Of a DNA stretch of 64,000 nt, positions 22,701 through 33,679 are shown piece by piece. Position 1 is the first letter of the stretch. Every line of letters begins with the position of its first letter. The position numbers and the translations under genes are program-made. The notes beneath the pieces are model-generated. The model was not told where the DNA came from. It saw only the letters and a program-made list of their open reading frames with translations, and did not search any database. The DNA is from Klebsormidium nitens (taxonomy: Eukaryota; Streptophyta; Klebsormidiophyceae; Klebsormidiales; Klebsormidiaceae). The DNA lies in assembly GCA_000708835.1 (NCBI GenBank), contig DF237311.1, positions 28,417 to 92,416 on the forward strand, read 5' to 3'.

Positions 22701-25700
22701 CTTGCGAATGATCTTAAATTCTAAGACCCTCTAGCTGTCCGCATCGAAGATTACACTCTTTGCAGACTTTACTTTCGCATCTGAGGCCTCTGGCCTGTAC
22801 GCTGGGCCGCAATACTGGTGTGAAGCCGCAATACTGGTCTGAAGCCGCTATGTGTGCAGGCGAAGGAGACTGGTGCGGACGGCCCCCCTGGCATCTTGGA
22901 CGACCCTGAGGAGGCGCGCACTGCCATCGCAGCTGTGAGCGAGAATGGACTTTCTGCCCAGTACTTTCCGACCAGTACTTCTGCCCCCGACGCATCGAAA
23001 CAAAAATTTGTTCACCGCATCAGATAACACGAGATTCACAAAGAGTATTTATAGGGTCTTGCCGTTGCGCACCCCTCGTCTTGTGTCGGGTTGAATACAC
23101 GCTTTTGACCGCCTCCACTGCAGGAGAACCAGCCCGCTGACCACCCGACGCCTGCTCCCACGAGCGCCACGAAGAAGGCCCCTGTCAGCGACGCGTCCAA
23201 ACAGCGGTAAGCGCTGCACTCGTTCTGCCAATTGCGCACGCTCTGTTTGATATCTCCCTCGTAGAATCTGCTAATGGCTCATGAGGGTCTGCGAGAAATC
23301 TTACCGATGATACTATATCCGGTCCTTTTCGAAGCCAGACTTTCGCCTTCTTTCCACTCCAGGTTTTTTCAGGCCAGACTGCGCCGCCGATTGATTGCCC
23401 GAGCTGGTTCCTTATTGATAGTTGCGGTTCCTTGCGCTCTTTGTGGTTTTTCGGAAGTTGCAAGATACACAGAACGACAGGCGTTTGCCTAGCGACTCCT
23501 AAGCCCTTTGAAACGGATGGCTGCTCTTTGACCTCTTTCATCTTGTTCTCGCGACAGCCAAAGCCGAAGTCGGGCTGCGCGATCCAGGGGTGCGCGTCCG
23601 CGGCCAAGATGCAAGATACGGAGTTCTGCAGGGACTGCTCTCAACCCGTGCACAAGGAATGCGCGCGCGTGCAGCTGAAGAAGCTATACGGAGTGCCGCG
23701 GTACGACGGGGACGTGCTGTACTGCAGCGAACATATCGCCAAATTCAACTTCCGGAAGGTCAGTTGTTCTTTAACGGGCGGAAGGTGCGCTCTCGATCTG
23801 CCTGCATTCGCTTCAAGGGTCCGTGGCGAAGTTGCCTGCTCTCCTCTTTGATAGCTCCAGAGGTTCTCATCGAGTCAACTCTGATTAGAGGTCGGGGGAA
23901 GATCTTTAATCGAACACCCTGAAGTCTCTGAAACCTCGAGAGAGTCAGTTCTACCCTATCCTGACCCATCCAGATTTAGCTCAGAGACAAGCACGCAGCA
24001 GCCTGCCTAAGTTTCATGTGAGGGCGCGCGGCGAGTAATGTCCTGTTTTCAGTGAGAGCGTATTTACACCGGCTCAGTCTCTGGCTCACCAGCTGTTTTT
24101 ACTTCCTAACACCGTATCTACCTTATTAACCCGTCAGTGAAGGTTCCGGACATGTCAGCAGAATTTGCGGATATAGGACCTACCGTTCTGAGCTTTTCTT
24201 GACAAGGGTTTGAATGGCCTGCCCAGACCCGCTTCAAGGCGACCCGTTCTCTTGTATCTAAAACGGCGCCAAATAATCTAGCTCGGCCAGTCACAGCGTG
24301 CCACGTGTCACCGCTTAACACTCTCGAGTGCCCTTCCCGTGAGTCACAGAGCTAGATTTCACGGAGATGCCAAGCCGCGCGATAATTAAGTGTAATTTTG
24401 GTCCGAGTCACGTCTCTCTAGCGACAAATCTTTAGCACTACACACATACTTTACTTCCTTTTGCAGGGGCTCGGCGGCAAGTGCGCGCTCCCGAGTTGCG
24501 ACAAGGCGGGCAACATGACCCAGCACTGCTGCAAGACCTGCCAGGCGCCGATGCACAACCTTTGCTACCAGAATTTCCTACGCCAGGAGTATGGGAAGGA
24601 GGACTTCGACGGCGGCGCCTACTTCTGCAAGGTCCACGCAGGTGCTTTGGGCTTGAAGAAGGTAAACGCGCGACACTGCTCTGTTGCTCTTAACAGGATC
24701 CCCTTGTTTGTGTCCGCTCGCATCGGGGTTTTAGAGCGCGCGGCGCGCGCGCGTTGCATAGCAGTTGTCGGGATTTTAATCTAGGGTGCGCGCGCGACAG
24801 GAGAAAGAATAGACTTCAGTGGGCGCGCGCGCCCGGCCTCGAATAAGCGAATTTTATCCAAGCTCTGCTTCGGTGCGATTGTACCTCTTTTGTGATCTGT
24901 GCGTCTAAAATCCGCCGTTGGAAGTGCGCCAGAAAACACCCTAAAGCCATCTCTTGTCGATGTTCTGGTGTTCACTGAACTTTCCCAGCCCCCGGGTCGT
25001 TTTCGTATTGCTTCTTCTTGGCCCCTTCTTGCTGTGTGGTCGGGTGTATAATCATTCGTGACTTCACGATCAGCAGAGAATCTTCTGAATCGATCTCGCT
25101 TCCGTCTTTCCAGCTGACGACAGCATCCACGTCATCAACGGGAGTATGCGCGGAGACGCTCCTGGGCCTGTCGGAGCAGGAGGTTGATTTGCCGGTGAAG
25201 AAGCGGTCTGGGGAAAGCGGGGACGCCGGCGAGGAGCAGCAGAAGAAGCGGAAGGGGGGTGGGGACAGCATGAAGCAGGACAAGAAGAAGCGCAAAACTG
25301 GCCCGGAAGCGGAGAAGACGGACGGGGATGACGGGAAGGACAGCAAGACAGAGGAGGGGGGAAAGTCAGGGAAGGACGGAAAGGGGGGGAAAGGCGACAA
25401 ACCCAGGAAGGAGCTCACGTCAGCGGAGCCAGAAACCGACCCACCCACGGAGCCGGTCGAGGACTCTGCGGCGCCGCGGCAGAGCATGCGCAAGGCGGTA
25501 AAGTATACGCTCATATGGAATGCCAGCCATGTGGTTCCGGACAAGTCAGTGGGGAAGAAGGGGGAGAAGCGGGCAAACGGGGGCGAAAAGGCCAAAAAGG
25601 GCAAGAAGAAGCGGAAGACGGCGGCCCCGGAGGACAGCGAAGATGAGATGAGCCTCGAGGGAAGCGCCGCGGAGTCCTCTGAGGAGGAGTCAGACGCCGA

Positions 25701-26604
25701 GGCGCAGACGGACCTGCCAAAGAACGGCGACTTCGAGGACCGGGACGAGAAGCTCTCGCCGGCGATGCGAAACAAGTATGAGATGATCTGCATGAAGGGC
25801 CTGGATGTGACCCAGTCTTACAAGGTAAGAAAAGCATCTTATTTGAGGAGCCGCAACTCGACAACGGCCGGGTTGAATTGCTTTCACTGCTTTCAAATGC
25901 CACGCCAGCGGTCACCATCTGCGAAGAGCTTGGCGGTACATTATCATTACCATTAGTACCGCACATATGTTTTCAGCGGGCTGTCGTCCGCGCTTGTATC
26001 GCTTGTTAGGGGGATAACTGAGTCAAACGGAGGTTACTGACCAGATTGTGGTGGGGCTAGGTCGGGGTTAGGGCTGGTGTTAGCGGAGGCAGGGTTTTGC
26101 TTTTCTGTGTCCCTGATTATCGAGGTTTGAGAGCAAATAAAGTGGCTTACCGTCTGGTCGACAACTCTGCCGGACGATTGTCGTTCAGAGAAGTTCCTCA
26201 GAGACGTGCATTCGTGTGTTCTTATGATCCCAACCATTTCCTCGCTCGGCACACCAGTGCACGCGACACTCACAGTCTCTTCCAGTCGGCATGCTTTGAT
26301 TCTCCGTTGCGCCCATTCTTGCCATAAACACCTGAATCTCGAGGGTTCAAGAAAGATTGCTGTTTGCTGACGTTTACTTTTGTATTCGCAGCTGAGCACG
26401 GATACCCTCGTTAGCGCGATCAAGAAGCTCCAGATTCCGCACGTGTCCAAGAATCGCGAGCTGCCTGATCTGCCCCTCGAGTACCTGCTCAAGCTGCTGG
26501 CGGAGGGGCTCATCGACAAAAAGAAGATCGTGATCAAGGGCAACAGGTGGAGGGAGGACGCGACAGAGCTGCGCAAGTCGGACATCAGTCGACCTTTTTG
26601 TTAA
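19709..26604 (+). CDS. Multi-exon protein: SAM-like N-terminus, twin Cys/His zinc modules, basic region
   Basis: Not a family I can name. Predicted exons are 19709-20468, 21140-21264, 21835-21906, 22493-22564, 22860-22934, 23124-23206, 23558-23758, 24467-24661, 25114-25824 and 26392-26604 (TAA), about 830 aa. A possible GC-donor exon lies at 22189-22254. The 20468/21140 junction restores a split Gly codon and the others are phase 0, except 23206/23558, which leaves one base unexplained. Residues about 18-80 look like a SAM domain (MTCEEFAQEVEKRLKS, FTDLDSEKKIKQGHIVILQ). A coiled, basic stretch follows (MRKKLLKAEKYKRNQQKKLQ), then four acidic/Pro-rich mini-exons. Exons at 23558 and 24467 each encode C-x4-C, C-x2-C, H..C, C-x2-H. 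The 25114 exon is Lys/Glu-rich with KKKRK runs, likely nuclear. The last exon is helical, SAP-like (LSTDTLVSAIKKLQIP). A chromatin or DNA-binding scaffold role is inference. Confidence 0.6.
23558..24661 (+). other. Tandem zinc-binding modules (two exons of one gene)
   Basis: Each exon encodes one module of about 65 residues. Module 1 (23558-23758) has CAIQGC, CRDC, HKEC and CSEH. Module 2 (24467-24661) has CALPSC, CKTC, HNLC and CKVH. The spacing between ligands is the same to within one or two residues, and a YG......DG...YC block precedes the last pair in both. They are therefore an exon duplication. The ligand order C2-C2-HC-CH resembles cross-brace fingers such as PHD, but it is not a standard PHD pattern. 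Confidence 0.7.
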
Positions 26605-27589
26605 GACTCCGGGTGAGTCACTTATACGAAGAAGGGTCCTCACTCTAGCGTGTGAGAACGGGAAAACCTGGTATTCAGAATTGATTTGAAGACATTCCTG
26701 AAATGAGACCAGACCAGCAGTGTCGATCGACGAAGTTCCCGCGAAAACAGTCGTGTCAGCGTAGCGCGCGCGCGGAGTTTGTACAGGCCGTCCCGCGCGC
26801 GCGGGGTTTCTGTCGGCGTCCCGCGCGCGCGGGGTTTGTGTCGGCGTCGCGCGCGCGCTCGCGCCAGCCGGGGTTTTGAATATACTGCTATCATCTCCTC
26901 ATTACAACAATCCGTGGTTACTCGGGCACCGCGCGGGAAGGTTGGGACTTCGGTACTGCTGCGATTTTTTCTTTGTTTCGCGCTTGAGCCATTCTATAAA
27001 CGTGGTTCAACGGTCTGACAGCGACAGAGGGCAGTAATTCGAGGCGCCTAGGTGCTTAGCGATACTCAGGCATCGCTCGTCTCACAAGGGCGGAGCACTT
27101 CGCGGATCAAAGCACAGTCATCTAAAACTACTGCCTTATGTGCCCAGGAAACGAGCAGGCCAGGTTTGCAGCGAGACAGACATGCAGCGCGCAGGCGAAA
27201 TATCGTGTCGATATCAAACGAAAACCTTTTTTCGCGTCGGGCATCAATCCTCTCATCCATTCGTTCTTCCGTGCATGCAGATGTACAACGGCGTAGCGCA
27301 TCAACATGAAGCTCACAGGCAGTTCAAGGCTTCCAAGAGCGTGGTAGATAGGCATCAGCTTACGCGTCAGCTGCGGCCAACGAGAAGCAGGACACATTGA
27401 GATACAAGGATATTTTCGTCGCATCCAGGTTGGAGGCCAATAGATGCAGAAAGAGCTTAGTTGTACGGGCAAGACTGAGCAAGGATACTGAGTCTCAGGC
27501 TTAGAGGTTGCTGTAACTCCTTATGACTGCTTCGATATTGATTGATCTTTCTTAGAACTCTCTTTTCGACGTCTTCCTGCTCTTCTCTA
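26605..27589. other. Intergenic with CpG minisatellite
   Basis: A donor-like GGGTGAGT immediately follows the stop of the zinc-finger gene, so a 3'-UTR intron is possible. The only clear structure is the minisatellite at 26764-26876. No gene is supported. Confidence 0.45.
26764..26876. repeat. 28-bp CpG minisatellite
   Basis: Three to four units of CCCGCGCGCGCGGGGTTTGTGTCGGCGT type, with alternating CG capable of Z-DNA. Units begin at about 26764, 26793 and 26821, with a degraded copy after. Confidence 0.75.
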
Positions 27590-27938
27590 TGCGCCAGCAT
27601 GTCCCTGCCCGCTCATGTACGATGAGTTTGCCCGGTCTAATTGCCCAGCCACTTGCCCGCACATGTGAATGCGTTCCCCGGCGTTGCTGCCCTCCCTTGA
27701 GCGCAAGCTGCCCGGTTGTACTGCCCGCTCTTGAGCGCGAGCTGCCCGTTTGTGCTGCCCGGTTTTCGTTCGCGCTGCACGGAGATACGGGTAACCCCTG
27801 CCCGCTCGTGCTGCCCGGCCACGATCACCGGTCAAACGGCCCGCTGCCCGGATTTCGGCCGATGACCGGGCAGGAGGCCGGGGAACGCGCTGCCCGGTGA
27901 GCTGCCCGTTAACGGGCAAACCGGTGTTCCTCCCTGTG
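27590..27938. mobile_element. Fold-back element 2 with TGCCCGGT arrays
   Basis: This is a second block of the family seen at 5772-6105, with many TGCCCG(G/C)T words forward, then ACCGGGCAG and AACGGGCAAACC in reverse near the right edge. Its right end, 27913-27938, is an exact 26-base inverted match to the left end of element 1, which defines the element terminus. Membrane-paralog coding sequence begins immediately to its right, so the element abuts or replaced the 5' half of that gene. Confidence 0.65.
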
Positions 27939-28541
27939 GTGGAGACCGCGTTGAGCTCTTGCTATAAACTGGTGCCTGTCAAGCTTTCCCTTGGGATAAA
28001 TGTCGAGGATCTTAATTACGCAATGGTGCTCGCAGCTATTCCAATGGTGGGGATACCCGCCCTTTGCTTTGCTTACGTCGCGCTCGATGACCTTCTCTTC
28101 AAAGCCCCGCTGCCCGACCCTGGCAGCCTCAACGCCTTTCTCCAATCAAGCGGCCAGAACGTAACGCTCAGCCTCTGTACCATCAGGGACGCGTTTCAGG
28201 TCTATCTCGGTTTCTCAGACAGCTGCGACCAGGTTTTGGAGTCTCGCTATCCAGAAGCTGGCGCCTCCTTCGTGGAAATAAGGAAATACACCAAAAGACA
28301 GGCTTACAGCCATGGCTGGGAGCTAAGTGTTATCCTTTGTTTTGCTGGCATAATCTCATGCTACTCCTGGGTGCTTGCTTTCGGAGGCCTGCTTTACTAC
28401 TTAGGGGGAACCGTACGCCTGCTTTGCTGTCAGCGACCTCAGGCCAAAGTGCACGATGTCGAGATGCAGGACGCTGCACTTTTAGATGATGACGACGGTA
28501 GTGACGGACTTGGTAGTGGGTCAGATCTGGAAGATTCTTGA
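27939..28541 (+). pseudogene. Array copy A: C-terminal half of LPDP-duplex membrane protein
   Basis: The frame encodes the loop (SSCYKLVPV), TM2 (MVLAAIPMVGIPALCFAYVAL), ectodomain 2 (PLPDPGSLNAFLQSSGQN, then LCTIRDAFQVYLGFSDSC) and TM3, followed by a tail with KVHDVEMQDA and an acidic Asp/Ser/Gly end. It aligns closely with the same half of copy D at 40214-41227. Signal peptide, ectodomain 1 and TM1 are missing. The coding sequence starts exactly where fold-back element 2 ends, and the frame runs on into the element from a GTG at 27897. Either the gene was cut by the insertion or only its 3' half was copied. The tail is longer and more acidic than in D. Confidence 0.7.
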
Positions 28542-29948
28542 CGCGGGTGCTTACGAAACCTGAACGCGGAACTGGGTAAGGCCTCGTAAGGAAGCATGGT
28601 GGGTGAGAGCCAAAGTGACAGGTAAAAGAATAAACAAAGGTGCAAGCAAGGAGTTACAAGTGAAGAAAAAGAGCTCCCAAGCTACCGGTTTTCAAGAGCG
28701 TTGCATAGAAAGAAAACATGAGATGCAGCGATAATTTGGGCTCGAGCGAAAAGACTATCGTGAGGATACTTTCTACTGAGGTACATTCAATTTGATTCTG
28801 GATGCATCTAGTCAACACGTTTAATCTGTAATACACCAACTAGTTTTCGAAGGCTATCACGAGTTTTGGTTTTTCTGGGACCCTTTCGCTGCCATCCAAT
28901 CGTCACCTAGCTCATTTCGTACTAAAAGTATATTCGTATTATGGTGCTTCATTATTCTTGCCCGCTAAGCAAGAGGTGTAATCGAAGGTAGTAAACCATA
29001 CATAGGCTCCTAAAGTAACCTTATGCGCTATTGTCCCTGACGTTCTATGTCCTGTACATTTTCTGCACTCAATACTTCGAAGTCTAAGTAGCATGCTTGA
29101 TGTGGGCGTCTCCACTTTTAAACGATCCAATTGGTTCCAAAAGTCGTTGTTGCTGCAGAGGTAAAACATTCTTCGTTTCATGCTCATGCGGTCTGGTGCA
29201 AAATCTTCTCAATCATGGGCAGCTGTATTTTTGCGCGCAATGAGTTGGTCAATTCAGGACTGTTTATGCCATCCCTGCCGAGTCGCGGGAGTTCGAACTC
29301 AATACCACGATGTCCGTTCTCTTGCATTTTGACGTTAATCCAGAAATGAAACCGATTCCAGGATGTAACGAAACCGACGCAAGCATCTCAAAGGCAGAAC
29401 CCACATTCAACGGACACTAAGCTTTCGAATTCGAATGGAACTCTTTAACTCTCCCGGCTGGCGCTCGCCAATGGTTTCACGTAAGAACTTAAATTGTGTA
29501 TGCCATACAGTATGGGCTTCTTGAAGGGTAGAGTCACCGCTTTCTTCCTGGACTGCAGCCTTCGCTAAACATGGGAACGACGTTGACCTGTTAACGTGGA
29601 TCTATATCCAGATATGGGGCCGGACGCGCTCGCGCCGCGGCGCGCGGCAGGGTAAGCAAAAGCCGCGCACGCCGGCGCATCGGGGGTCGCGAAGGGCCAC
29701 CGGGCGGACGTATCCGAGCGGACGCATAACCGTGACGGTCGGACGTCTTTCTGCGCGGCCGCCACGCGCAGGCCGCCCTCTTCGTCCTTCCAAAGCCTTT
29801 TCAATCCTAAGCTGGGCCAAACCATTCAGCGAACGCGAACGCGAACGCGCGACACGCGAACTTCAGCATCTAACGCGCTGCTTACTTGCCATAGATCAAA
29901 GAAGCGGCTGGACGTACATCCTAAGACTTTAGCTGCGGTGAGGAAAGG
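28542..29948. other. Intergenic between copies A and B; CpG island
   Basis: No gene is supported. Roughly 29600-29860 is a CpG-rich island (CGCGCCGCGGCGCGCGG) that ends about 90 bases before the copy B ATG. Similar islands lie upstream of several other members of the array and may be promoter-associated. Confidence 0.45.
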
Positions 29949-31004
29949 ATGACGGCCTTCAAGGCTTCTGGCGTGTCACTTTGGGCTGCCAGCATTTTGG
30001 CCATTCTCTTGGCGTTTGTTCAACAAAGCGAGGCTGCAAACTTTACCGTGGAAGTGACACTTGTTCACATGAAGGTCAACGGCACCACCAGCTTGCCTGA
30101 CCCAGGTCCCCTAAACGACTTTCTCCGGCAAAACGAGAGTTTGTTCAACCAATTATTTCCAGACCCTCAGCCCCCCTTGCAGCTGCAGAAATGCAACGCA
30201 ACCATATACCAGATCAACGCGTTTGAATTTTACACGCTCCAGCATCCGAGGGGGTGCGAGAGCGCACCGGGGCTCGCTAAGGATCCTGCGCAAGAGAGAA
30301 TGGTGCGCAAGTATGACAAGATTGTGGGAATCTGGGCAGTGGCCGTGTTGGCTTTGGTGATCCTCCTAGGCTGCGTGTGGCTGGTTAGCCCAAAGTTCGC
30401 TGCAGGCGTTTGCCAGTGCCTCGGAAAGATGCTAGTGCCCCCCCGTTATGGTAACCCTCAGTATAATGAAATCTGGGTGCTCGGTTTCTGCTTCCTCTTC
30501 TTATGCACCACGCTGCTTGGCTGGTTTGCAAGCTTCATCACGGGCATAGTTGTGTACGGCGCATTCATTGGCGTCAAGCACTTAGACCCAGCGAAGCTAC
30601 CTGACCCAGCTAGCCTTAACCAATTCTTTTTAAACAGAAACCAAACCGCCACCCTCTACCAGTGCACAATCCGAGACATGTTCGAGGTTTACGTTGGGTT
30701 TGCTGACAGCTGCAATCAGTTGCAGAGCTGCATTTACCCGGGAGTGGCACGCAAGGATGGGCCACCCCCTTTCGCTCACGGAGGCGGAGTAACCTTCGTA
30801 ATGATGATGGCATCAGTAATCACTTACGCATCCTTTCGGGGACTCTCTACTGTTGCTGCTGTTGCTGGCCGATTACTAAGAGCACCAGGAAGGTCTTTCG
30901 CGAGCGCAAGCAGGTGCGGAGTGTCGAGTTGCGGGCTCCAGATGGGTCCGCAGTGTAGGCCGGATAGATCAGGAAAAGCGCTCTCTTTCGTCCTCTTACG
31001 TTAA
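29949..31004 (+). CDS. Array copy B: LPDP-duplex membrane protein, C-terminal frameshift
   Basis: Family of unknown function. The ATG opens a signal peptide (about residues 1-29, core SILAILLAFV, ending SEA). Ectodomain 1 has NGTTSLPDPGPLNDFL, Cys, FYTLQHPRGC. TM1 lies near residues 125-148 (IWAVAVLALVILLGCVWLV) and TM2 near 180-205. Ectodomain 2 has KLPDPASLNQFFLNR, then YQCTIRDMFEVYVGFADSC. After VITYASF the frame departs from the family. One base out of frame, the DNA encodes LYCCCCCW...KVFRERKQVRS.ELRAPDGSAV, the usual tail. A one-base change near the CGGGG run at about 30836-30841 therefore shifts the last 55 codons. The protein could still reach the membrane with an abnormal TM3 and tail. 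A sequencing error is possible. Confidence 0.7.
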   Translation: MTAFKASGVSLWAASILAILLAFVQQSEAANFTVEVTLVHMKVNGTTSLPDPGPLNDFLRQNESLFNQLFPDPQPPLQLQKCNATIYQINAFEFYTLQHPRGCESAPGLAKDPAQERMVRKYDKIVGIWAVAVLALVILLGCVWLVSPKFAAGVCQCLGKMLVPPRYGNPQYNEIWVLGFCFLFLCTTLLGWFASFITGIVVYGAFIGVKHLDPAKLPDPASLNQFFLNRNQTATLYQCTIRDMFEVYVGFADSCNQLQSCIYPGVARKDGPPPFAHGGGVTFVMMMASVITYASFRGLSTVAAVAGRLLRAPGRSFASASRCGVSSCGLQMGPQCRPDRSGKALSFVLLR

Positions 31005-32777
31005 TAGCGTAAGTTTCAAGAACGGCTTGCAGTTAAGGCGTTACGTATTCACGTCAGAAGTAGATTTGCTTCAGACCGGTCATGACCTCTCGGAAACGAG
31101 TCGTAAGAACAGAGTGCAATGAAGTGAGCTTTGGCAGCATACAGGCATGATTACTTAACTTGAGTCTTGATTATTGAGGCGAGAGATCAACGCTAGAAAA
31201 GCGAGGTGAGTCATGAAAACAGAAGCGCTTCTGTGCGCTTTCTTTTAAAAGCCGTACGCTAAGCATTACCATCAGATTGGGTACATCATGTATACTTCTA
31301 GGTTCGAGTCTGTAGGAAGAAGTAGCAGTCCGGTTTGCGTGGCGGTCTTTGGGCCCTTGTCAAGCGTGTACAACATAAATGCCTGGCGCGTTTGGAGTTG
31401 CTATCTGTTTATGTAAGCTTTGATCATTCAAATTCATGCAATCAAGCAAAGGGCTTTGACACACTCATCCCTACCCAATGGCGATCAAAGTGTTTCGCTT
31501 ATCGTATTATGAGGTGAGGGGCTCTTGGGCTATGAGCTACTACTCCTTGAGTCGTGAAAAAGCTATGACTGCTCATGTGGTTTTGATTGCGCCACGTCTC
31601 ACAACAGCTTCACGTTCCGGCTGTTTCCTGATAAGCACTCATGAATGTAATGGTATTGAGAAAGGCTCTGAATAGCTTCGAGAACAGGATGATGCTTAGA
31701 ACAAGTCCACATGCTTCGTAGGGTGGTTGTAGACTGGCGCCACCACCCAAATGCAAACCTGCTACTAAGGCTCTTTACTTGGACTCGATACTTCTCTACA
31801 TCAAACTAAAAAGCGTCAAAGTCAAAGTCATTCAAACACCAGGAAGATAACAGAATTGCATCTACAGGTTTCGCACACGCCGATCATCATGAACGCATCA
31901 TGCAGCAGAATCAGAAACGTGTATGCTTATAACGCTTGGGTAAGGTTTCACCACAGCTTTATCGAACCCTGATTCTCCAGAGCCTTTTACTTTGCAGAAA
32001 CTTGATCCGTATTAGCAGATCCCGCTGTTATTGCCGTTTGCCAAGAACGGGTCCGAAAGGCAACAGCTTAATCCATTTGTCAAACGAATTGCCGTTCAAT
32101 GTTTCTGCCGCACGCCAATACAGTGAGAGCAGTGGTCCTCCAGTTCAGACTCCATTAGAGCTTCGAAACCTCCTCAAAGCTTGCGTAAATCTGTGGAAGT
32201 TTGAGTGGTAGCTTAAATGGGTCGCCCAGCTGCGCTTGTCGGAACTTTCTCATGAATTGTTCTAGTGGCCGGTTGTACCAATAGTCTGAAGAGAGCGGGG
32301 GAGAGCCACGCCATCACGTACGTCCTGAAACGCTGATAAGATCTGGGGCTCGATTTCAAAGATCTGACAAGACGGGCTTTCACAAAAACGCCGGGTTCTC
32401 AATTTCAGTATGAGGTTCCGAAAGTCACAGCAACAAAATATATCTTCAGACGTTCTGCTGTTCTGCTGACTGAGAAGTGGCCTGCAAGGGAATAGAGGGT
32501 TCCAACGCGCGAATGGTAAGGATCCTTGCAGAATGCTCAAGCCCAGCGCGCGCGCGAGCTCGGCGTGCTCGTGGCGGCCAGCGCATCGGCCCTTGGATGC
32601 GCGGCCGCAGGTCGCGCAGGGTTTAGGAGCCTTCAAATCCACCCCGCCGCGTGCTAGCACAGAAAGATAGAAAGTGCGACCGCGACGCCACAGAACGCGG
32701 CCACTCTCTGCTCAGCGGGGAGGCGCAAGGGAAGGCGGTCTTACTAATCATTAGTAAGAGCAAACCGGCAAACAGCC
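31005..32777. other. Intergenic, no gene recognised
   Basis: A frame at 31936-32211 (+) and one at 32262-32660 (-) are open but lack known motifs or paralogs. About 32545-32620 is CpG-rich. Confidence 0.45.
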
Positions 32778-32959
32778 TTGGCGGCCGCTCGAGCAGGGCC
32801 CCGGGGGGGTAAACGGCTGGAAACGGCCACCCCCAGGAAAGTGAAGGCGGTGCAAAGCATGTTAAACTTCCATACTGCGACCGGACAGCAGAGAAGCAGC
32901 CCGGACGGCGGTGACGTCAGCCAGGAAGCGATGGTGCGTCAGCTGGAGGAAACGGAGGT
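32778..32959 (+). other. Possible coding exon ending in strong donor
   Basis: The open frame ends MVRQLEETE just before a strong donor (GAG|gtgagc at 32959/32960). It contains TPRKVKAVQSMLNFHT, which reads like protein. It could be the 5' exon of the kinase remnant beginning at about 33349, or an unrelated fragment. The start is uncertain. Confidence 0.3.
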
Positions 32960-33348
32960 GAGCCGTTGATCGGAAGAGCGTTAAGCACGATACCATATTT
33001 TCCCGATTCACTGGAAACAAAAGTGTGGCGGGGTTTGCCAGATGCACGTTTTGTTATTCTTGTCCAAAACAGACGAAATGTATAACGCGGCCTCTCTCAG
33101 GGGCGGAAACCGTTCCTGAGCGCGAACTTGTGTCCGATCAACAACCTGATTTCAAACCTGAGATATCCATTTTTGCCAGGAATCTCCACACAATGGAGAT
33201 TGTCCTTCATCAGAAACCCCTCGGAAGCGCCATGTAGGTAGGATGTCCCCAAAACTTTGCTCGAGCGAAACCCACCGAAACACATCACAGGATTCGAAGC
33301 GCCCGGCAAAGGCCTCGCACAAGCCGCGGTACACGTGGCGGTCCCCTC

Positions 33349-33679
33349 GGAACACCCGCGAGTACGACGACTCGAACGCGGACAGGGCCTCCACGGCGGC
33401 GCACGGGCTGCTTCAGAGTGCGGCGGGAGGTCGGCGTGGGGCGCTTCTCCTCCGTCTACCAGGTGCGCGCGCGCGCGCGCGCGCGCGGCTGCTGTGATGC
33501 CTCTCTCAGTTTCATCTCTGTATGTGGATATCCAAAGGACGCTTTGTACACTGTCTGCCTTTTCAAGGTTGTCCGCCTGTTATTGTCCCTTCTTTAGTTC
33601 TTTTTTGTTTCTACTTTCGAGAGGGCGATACTCGGACGCTTACCATGAGGTGCGCGCGCACGCGGCGCTGCGGCGTTGA
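33349..33679 (+). pseudogene. Protein-kinase fragment (Wee1-like P-loop and helix C)
   Basis: One frame ending at 33462 reads CFRVRREVGVGRFSSVYQ before a donor-like CAG|gtgcgc. This matches the glycine-rich loop of protein kinases, and the FSSVYQ wording is closest to Wee1-type kinases. About 190 bp further on (33635-33676), a different frame reads YSDAYHEVRAHAALR, which matches the helix C and following loop of the same domain, then stops at TGA. The VAIK lysine, HRD, DFG and the rest of the catalytic domain were not found. The intervening DNA includes a (GC)n run at 33463-33487. This looks like a decayed or truncated copy. Confidence 0.4.

Noticed and set aside
25511-25966. Minus-strand Pro/Ser-rich frame opposite the Lys-rich exon
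   Set aside because: Antisense shadow of the Lys/Glu-rich coding exon at 25114-25824.
33463-33487. (GC)n run as a functional Z-DNA element
   Set aside because: It is a plain microsatellite beside a degraded kinase fragment, with nothing to indicate function.
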